A stretch of DNA of 6,911 nt from Micrococcaceae bacterium UBA3381 (GTDB taxonomy: Bacteria; Actinomycetota; Actinomycetes; Actinomycetales; Micrococcaceae): the NCBI GenBank assembly GCA_002358975.1, contig DEPX01000095.1, forward strand, positions 52,469 to 59,379, given 5' to 3'. Under the pieces are notes generated by a model, which did no database searches, was not told where the DNA came from, and was given only the letters and a program-made list of their open reading frames with translations. Every line of letters starts with the position of its first letter. The first letter of the stretch is position 1. The position numbers and the translations under genes are program-made. Positions 5,517 to 6,911 of the stretch are shown here, piece by piece.

Positions 5517-5708
5517 GCACTAGGTGTAAACCCATCACACAATAGATACAGCAGACAACAGATGAAAGTACGATTGGCTGCCCAGCTGATCGTTGCCATC
5601 ACGAGACGATTTGTCCTATCTCGTCGTCACACTAGATACACTGGGGCTTGACTGTATGTCATAGGCACCCAAAGGGTGACCATCCACTTTCCAAGGAGAT
5701 TTGCACTT
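5517..5708 (+). promoter_or_regulatory. 192-base non-coding region upstream of eno, with possible promoter
   Basis: No gene is seen here. A possible promoter is TTGTCC (5611-5616), a 16-base spacer, and TAGATA (5633-5638). A second -35-like box, TTGACT (5648-5653), has no good -10 partner. ACGAGA (5601-5606) and TCTCGT (5619-5624) form an inverted repeat that overlaps the first -35 candidate, and CACCC/GGGTG (5666-5670, 5674-5678) form a small hairpin just before the ribosome binding site. The octamer TAGATACA occurs twice (5543-5550 and 5633-5640), which may be chance. No intrinsic terminator with a T-tract follows the gene ending at 5516. A separate eno promoter is expected for a glycolytic gene, but the exact site is uncertain. 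Confidence 0.4.
5693..5698 (+). promoter_or_regulatory. Ribosome binding site of eno
   Basis: AAGGAG lies 10 bases before ATG 5709. It is a strong Shine-Dalgarno match and fixes the enolase start, which also agrees with the usual N-terminus of the family. Confidence 0.85.
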
Positions 5709-6911
5709 ATGGCCTTTATCGATGCCATTCATGCTCGTGAAATTCTGGACTCGCGGGGCAACCCAACCGTTGAAGTTGAAGTGCTGTTGACTGACGGGTC
5801 ACTGGGGCGCGCCGCTGTTCCATCTGGCGCCTCCACAGGTGAGTTTGAAGCTGTAGAACGTCGTGACGACGACACCAAACGATACCTGGGCAAAGGTGTG
5901 CTGGGCGCCATTGAATCGGTGAACACCATCGTGGCCGATGCGTTGTACGGTACTGATGCCACCTCACAGCGTGAGGTCGATCAGACTCTGCTAGATCTAG
6001 ACGGCACAGAAAATAAAGCGAATCTGGGAGCCAACGCTGTGCTGGGTGTTTCCATGGCCGTAGCTAACGCTGCTGCAGCTTCTACGGACCAACCGCTTTT
6101 CAAATATTTGGGTGGCGCCAACGCTCACGTGCTGCCAGTACCAATGATGAATATTCTCAACGGCGGTGCACATGCCGATACCAATGTAGATATTCAAGAA
6201 TTCATGGTTCTTCCTATTGGTGCCGCATCATTTGCCGAGGCACTGCGGTGGGGCACTGAGATTTATCACAGTCTCAAATCTGTCCTGCAGACAAAAGGTT
6301 TAGGCACCGGCCTGGGTGATGAAGGAGGCTTCGCACCCGAACTTGACTCTAACCGTCAGGCACTAGAGGTTATAGTCGAGGCCATCAAAAAAGCTGGCTA
6401 CAGCCTTGGTGACGATATCGCATTGGGTCTGGACGTGGCCTCATCCGAGTTTTATACAGATGGCGCGTATACATTTGAAGGCAGCCAACGAGACGCTGCA
6501 GCCATGGTTGACTATTACGTACAGTTGGTGAACGATTTCCCAATCGTCTCCATCGAGGACCCCCTAGACGAACAAGACTGGGAAGGGTGGACACAGCTTA
6601 CGGCTAAACTTGGCGACAAAGTCCAGCTGGTCGGTGATGACCTCTATGTCACCAATGTGGCTCGTTTGCAACGCGGCATTGATGAGGCTGCCGGCAATTC
6701 GGTGCTGGTCAAAGTCAACCAGATCGGTACTATCACAGAGACCTTCGAAACTATCCGGCTAGCCCAAACCCATACGTTTGCCTGCGTCATCTCGCATCGT
6801 TCAGGCGAAACGGAAGATACCTTTATCGCAGACCTTGCTGTGGCCACCAATGCCGGGCAGATCAAAACTGGTGCACCGGCGCGTTCAGACCGCGTTGCGA
6901 AATACAATCAG
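5709..6911 (+). CDS. eno: Enolase (3' end outside window)
   Basis: Enolase is the cytosolic glycolytic enzyme that interconverts 2-phosphoglycerate and phosphoenolpyruvate with magnesium. The frame is open from ATG 5709 to the last base, giving 401 codons; bacterial enolases have about 420-435 residues, so only the final 25-30 are missing. The start is typical (I-H-A-R-E-I-L-D-S-R-G-N-P-T-V-E-V, residues 7-23). Visible active-site elements are the mobile loop S-G-A-S-T-G-E (39-45), N-G-G-A-H-A-D (151-157) with its histidine, and the catalytic glutamate in G-D-E-G-G-F-A-P (E205). The metal ligands are D242, E283 in S-I-E-D-P, and D310 in V-G-D-D-L. The catalytic lysine is in V-K-V-N-Q-I-G-T (K335); S-H-R-S-G-E-T-E-D (362-370) and Q-I-K-T-G-A-P-A-R (384-392) follow. 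No frameshift or missing key residue is seen. Base composition returns to that of the left block (about 55% GC in a sampled line). It is not tightly linked to the gene before it and probably has its own promoter. Confidence 0.98.
   Translation, partial: MAFIDAIHAREILDSRGNPTVEVEVLLTDGSLGRAAVPSGASTGEFEAVERRDDDTKRYLGKGVLGAIESVNTIVADALYGTDATSQREVDQTLLDLDGTENKANLGANAVLGVSMAVANAAAASTDQPLFKYLGGANAHVLPVPMMNILNGGAHADTNVDIQEFMVLPIGAASFAEALRWGTEIYHSLKSVLQTKGLGTGLGDEGGFAPELDSNRQALEVIVEAIKKAGYSLGDDIALGLDVASSEFYTDGAYTFEGSQRDAAAMVDYYVQLVNDFPIVSIEDPLDEQDWEGWTQLTAKLGDKVQLVGDDLYVTNVARLQRGIDEAAGNSVLVKVNQIGTITETFETIRLAQTHTFACVISHRSGETEDTFIADLAVATNAGQIKTGAPARSDRVAKYNQ

Noticed and set aside
5543..5640. TAGATACA repeated at 5543-5550 and 5633-5640
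   Set aside because: Two copies of an 8-base word 90 bases apart in an AT-rich stretch are weak evidence; no flanking bases extend the repeat consistently.
5716..5967. Reverse-strand open frames of 77-83 residues inside the start of eno
   Set aside because: They lie opposite highly conserved enolase codons and their translations are low-complexity and unlike a protein domain.

Overview
The window looks like chromosomal DNA from an actinobacterium of moderate GC. It is not a high-GC streptomycete or mycobacterium: 60-base samples from the flanking genes run about 47-62% GC. Three things point to Actinobacteria. The thymidine phosphorylase C-terminus has the actinobacterial look (AAWRLGAG, LHAKPGD). 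The adenosine deaminase carries D-N-R where most bacterial enzymes have D-D-P. The deoA/add and mazG/eno gene neighbourhoods are also typical of that phylum. I cannot assign a class or genus; a marine or freshwater lineage such as an acidimicrobium is only a guess. All convincing genes are on the + strand.

Left block (1-3089): a tightly packed operon of nucleoside and nucleotide housekeeping. It begins with the 3' end of thymidine phosphorylase (deoA), followed after 22 bases by a DedA/VTT-family membrane protein. Adenosine deaminase (add) overlaps the end of the DedA gene, and the NTP pyrophosphohydrolase mazG starts 2 bases after add. DeoA and Add salvage nucleosides and MazG cleans the NTP pool; the DedA protein is the odd partner.

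Middle block (3090-5516): a transport cassette between mazG and eno. A 187-base leader with two hairpins comes first. It is followed by a 49-residue single-membrane-segment protein with a strong Shine-Dalgarno sequence, a 546-residue PutP-like sodium:solute symporter one base further on, and a 151-residue unrecognised soluble protein whose TTG start overlaps the symporter stop. Most samples from this block are about 37-43% GC and the symporter uses ATA isoleucine codons freely, unlike eno, which suggests acquisition by transfer. This three-gene unit is the most interesting part of the window.

Right block (5517-6911): a 192-base non-coding region with a possible promoter and small inverted repeats, then enolase (eno), which runs off the window end after 401 codons with its active-site residues intact. 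In mycobacteria, as I recall, mazG and eno lie close together, so the symporter cassette may interrupt an ancestral mazG-eno neighbourhood. No tRNA, rRNA, CRISPR array, insertion sequence or attachment site was seen.
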